A stretch of 8,659 nt of DNA from Candidatus Cibiobacter qucibialis. Its GTDB lineage: Bacteria; Bacillota; Clostridia; Oscillospirales; Ruminococcaceae. Location of the stretch: NCBI GenBank assembly GCA_004000625.1, contig SAUS01000089.1, positions 1 to 8,659 on the forward strand, written 5' to 3'. Positions within the stretch are counted from its first letter, which is position 1; every line of letters begins with the position of its first letter. Of this stretch, positions 6,912 to 8,659 are shown piece by piece. The notes under the pieces were generated by a model. It saw only the letters and a list, made by a program, of their open reading frames with translations. It was not told where the DNA came from and made no database searches. Both the position numbers and the translations under genes were made by a program.

Positions 6912-7091
6912 TTTAGGCAATACCGCATAATTCTAAGTGCCGATACGGCGAGCGAGGTGCGGCAGATGCTAAGCCAAAAGCGCAGATAATACTTTGTGTA
7001 TTATCGAGCATTTTGGCAACGCAGATGCCGTGCCGCAGCCGCCGGAGCGGTGCTTAAGCCGTTAGGCGGGAATTGTGCGGTGTTGCCTTTA
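6912..7091 (+). repeat. Repeat element copy B, short form (MITE-like) with 4-bp target duplication
   Basis: The element proper is 6916-7087 (172 bases), flanked on both sides by TTTA (6912-6915 and 7088-7091). Its ends, GGCAATACCGCATAATTC and the complement of GAATTGTGCGGTGTTGCC, match in 16 of 18 positions. The inner arms also fold back: GATAATAC and GTATTATC pair across a 5-base loop (6985-7005), and GCCAAAA pairs with TTTTGGC further out, so most of the element could form one long imperfect hairpin. It lacks the internal segment of copy A. The right-hand TTTA contains the GH1 stop codon, which survives. No transposase or other gene lies inside. Confidence 0.87.
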
Positions 7092-8390
7092 TGCATTGGT
7101 GTAGCTGCCCAGCACGGCAAGGCTGGGCTTGGCGGTGCGCTGCATCGTTTCGCGGTTTACGGCAATCAGGCCAAAGTTCATAGCATAGCCCTTCTGCCAC
7201 TCAAAGTTATCCATCAGGCTCCAGTGGAAGTATCCCTTGACCGGGATACCATCGGCGATGCAGTTTTGCACACCAGCCAACGCGGCCTCGATAAACGCCA
7301 CGCGGCGGGTATCATCGGCGGTGGCAATGCCGTTTTCGGTCACGATCAGATCGCCGTGGAAATCCTGCGCCACCTTGCGGATGACGTTTTCCAGTGCCTG
7401 CGGATAAAACTCGTAGTCCATCTGGGTCAGCTCGGCCCCCTGCGGTGCGGGCAACTGCCCCTGCGCACCGTATAGCGTGCGGGTGTAGTTCTGCACACCA
7501 AGGAAGTCATCCTCTTTAATATAAGGAAGATAGTGGGTGAACTCTTCCTCCCACGCAGCGGCGGCAAAGGCTTCACCGCCCGGCTGGGCCTGCAGGTCAT
7601 GCAGCGAGAGAGTCAGACCGACCTTGACCTCAGGGCAGATCGCCTTGATGGCCTCCCGCGCGGCTGCGTGGGCGCGCATCACCAGCAGATCGCCTTCGGG
7701 TGTGCGCTCGCTGACGAAAATTTTCGGCTGCGGCGTGCCGAACACGGCGGCGTTTTCGGCGGCAGCGTACTTCATGTTCTCCATCATCTTCTGGAAGTTC
7801 ATCCCCACCTGCACGCTGCCCTCGGCAGATTTTCCTGCACTGGCAGCAGCCTTGGCGGCCTGCTCTGCCATCAGGCGGAACCGCTTGGAGATTGACGCAA
7901 GCTGCAAGCCCATATTGGCCTCGTTGATGGTGCAGACATAGCGCAATTCGCTGCCCAGCTGTTCCATCACATAGCTGGCATAGCGCTTGAAGTATTCGAC
8001 CGTGGATTCTGCCTCCCAGCCGCCCTTGGCAATCAGCCATTTGGGGCTGGTGAAGTGCAGCAGCGTCACAACGGGTTCCACGCCGTGCGCCTTGCAGCAG
8101 GCAATGACCTTGCGGTAATGCTCGATTTCGGCGGGGTCAAACTTGCCTTCCTCCGGCTCGATGCGTGCCCACTCGATGGAAAAGCGGTAGGCGTTCAGCC
8201 CGGCGTCCGCCAGCAGGCGGATATCTTCTTCATACCGATTATAGTGGTCGCAGGCAATGCCGCTGGGTTCGGCAAAGCTCGAATGGGGCAGCTGCTCCTG
8301 CGCCCAGTAGTCGGAATGAATGTTGTTGCCCTCGACCTGATGGGCGGCAGTGGCCGCGCCGACAAAGAAGCCTTTTTCAAATTTCTGCAT
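7089..8390 (-). CDS. Glycoside hydrolase family 1 beta-glucosidase
   Basis: Hydrolyses beta-glucosides by the retaining mechanism; 433 residues, close to the family norm, with no signal peptide, so cytoplasmic. Visible landmarks are QVEG (18-21), FSIEWARI (70-77), H112, TINEAN with acid/base E157, VTENG with nucleophile E352, and HWSLMDNFEW (389-398). The usual TFNEP proline is replaced by alanine, which some GH1 branches show. The C-terminal Ser-Lys-Tyr phosphate-binding pattern of 6-phospho-beta-glucosidases is absent (MNFGLIAVN instead), which favours unphosphorylated substrates and hence non-PTS uptake. ATG 8390 follows AAGGAGA by 5 bases. Repeat copy B begins at its stop codon, separating it from its terminator. 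It is divergent from the gene starting at 8634. A beta-galactosidase or other GH1 specificity cannot be excluded. Confidence 0.92.
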   Translation of the reverse strand: MQKFEKGFFVGAATAAHQVEGNNIHSDYWAQEQLPHSSFAEPSGIACDHYNRYEEDIRLLADAGLNAYRFSIEWARIEPEEGKFDPAEIEHYRKVIACCKAHGVEPVVTLLHFTSPKWLIAKGGWEAESTVEYFKRYASYVMEQLGSELRYVCTINEANMGLQLASISKRFRLMAEQAAKAAASAGKSAEGSVQVGMNFQKMMENMKYAAAENAAVFGTPQPKIFVSERTPEGDLLVMRAHAAAREAIKAICPEVKVGLTLSLHDLQAQPGGEAFAAAAWEEEFTHYLPYIKEDDFLGVQNYTRTLYGAQGQLPAPQGAELTQMDYEFYPQALENVIRKVAQDFHGDLIVTENGIATADDTRRVAFIEAALAGVQNCIADGIPVKGYFHWSLMDNFEWQKGYAMNFGLIAVNRETMQRTAKPSLAVLGSYTNA

Positions 8391-8444
8391 GATTTTCTCC
8401 TTACCTGTGCTGTCTAAAGCAAATCAAGAAACTTCTGTACCTGT

Positions 8445-8453
8445 ATCATAGCA
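8445..8453 (-). promoter_or_regulatory. Putative extended -10 promoter of the GH1 gene
   Basis: The minus strand reads TGCTATGAT (extended -10, five of six bases of TATAAT) about 55 bases before ATG 8390. No good -35 is present at 17 bases. Further upstream are TATTACCCTG (8491-8500) and TACTATCCTC (8471-8480), a weak direct repeat (7 of 10, 20-base offset) resembling the operator motif near 8549. Confidence 0.4.
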
Positions 8454-8527
8454 TAGCAAGCGCAAGCCGTGAGGATAGTATTTAGTAAAACAGGGTAATA
8501 TTTCATGTACATCGAAAAAACGCGCGA

Positions 8528-8559
8528 ATTTTTATTCCTCACCCTCTGATTTTTATCCC
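8528..8559 (+). promoter_or_regulatory. Tandem direct-repeat operator, probable AraC-family activator site
   Basis: ATTTTTATTCC (8528-8538) and ATTTTTATCCC (8549-8559) match in 10 of 11 positions and start exactly 21 bases apart, two helical turns. The right copy covers the -35 position of the promoter at 8578-8586. AraC/XylS proteins bind such head-to-tail sites through their two helix-turn-helix units. The AraC regulator at 5644-6843 is the obvious candidate; that link is inference. Confidence 0.6.
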
Positions 8560-8577
8560 CTGCTGCCGTTTTGCTTC

Positions 8578-8586
8578 TGGTATAGT
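8578..8586 (+). promoter_or_regulatory. Extended -10 promoter of the gene starting at 8634
   Basis: TGGTATAGT forms an extended -10 motif, with the likely start of transcription near 8593. There is no recognisable -35 (CCCTGC at 8558-8563), as expected for an activator-dependent promoter. AGGAGG and a start codon follow about 30 bases later. Confidence 0.55.
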
Positions 8587-8633
8587 GGTGTCAGCGAGAA
8601 AAATCACTGCGGAATTTTTAGGAGGAAAACAAA

Positions 8634-8659
8634 ATGTTCAAAAAGAAACCCACTGCTTC
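8634..8659 (+). CDS. Start of an unidentified gene, truncated by the window end
   Basis: Only the first codons are present, reading MFKKKPTA and then a partial codon. The start is convincing: AGGAGG at 8620-8625 lies 8 bases before ATG 8634, and a promoter with a tandem operator lies upstream. The cluster of lysines after Met-Phe fits the positive start of a signal peptide or of a membrane protein, but nine residues cannot identify a family. Divergent orientation to the GH1 gene and the AraC-type operator suggest a role in beta-glucoside use, possibly uptake; that is a guess from context. Confidence 0.65.

Overview
The window looks like chromosomal DNA from a GC-rich anaerobic gut Firmicute of the Ruminococcaceae/Oscillospiraceae or Lachnospiraceae type (Faecalibacterium/Gemmiger-like). 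This is inferred from strong AGGAGG ribosome sites, GH3 and GH1 beta-glycosidases beside a clostridial-style AraC regulator, an AgrC/AgrA-style two-component pair, and a GC-rich coding style. No rRNA, tRNA, CRISPR array or phage gene is visible, and the species cannot be fixed from the sequence alone.

Layout. (1) Bases 1-104 are the right-hand part of a small non-coding repeat element (copy C), followed by a plus-strand terminator hairpin. (2) Bases 190-2204, minus strand: a LytTR response regulator followed 5 bases later by a GHKL sensor kinase, with a near-consensus promoter at 2327-2356. (3) Bases 2455-2776, minus strand: the C-terminal half of a GNAT acetyltransferase, cut off by a full-length long copy of the repeat (copy A, 2777-3060, inverted). 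(4) Bases 3146-5584, plus strand: a GH3 beta-glucosidase with reversed domain order and its own promoter and terminator. (5) Bases 5644-6843, minus strand: an AraC-family regulator converging on the GH3 gene. (6) Bases 6916-7087: a short copy (B) of the repeat, sitting between the stop codon and the terminator of the next gene. (7) Bases 7089-8390, minus strand: a GH1 beta-glucosidase. (8) Bases 8391-8633: a divergent regulatory region. (9) From 8634, plus strand: the first nine codons of a gene that leaves the window.

How it fits together. Two cytoplasmic beta-glucosidases (neither has a signal peptide) flank an AraC regulator. The gene starting at 8634 has a near-perfect 11-bp direct repeat with 21-bp spacing just upstream of its -10 box, the usual layout for an AraC-type activator. 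A weaker pair with identical geometry precedes the GH3 gene. The simplest reading is a beta-glucoside or short-oligosaccharide utilisation locus under AraC control, with uptake probably encoded beyond the right edge. The two-component pair is probably unrelated.

The most distinctive content is the repeat family: three copies in 8.7 kb with inverted termini, a long (284 bp) and a short (172 bp) form, and fold-back internal arms. Copy B has a 4-bp target duplication; copy A truncates a gene and abuts the GH3 promoter. It behaves like a MITE mobilised in trans, because no transposase is present.
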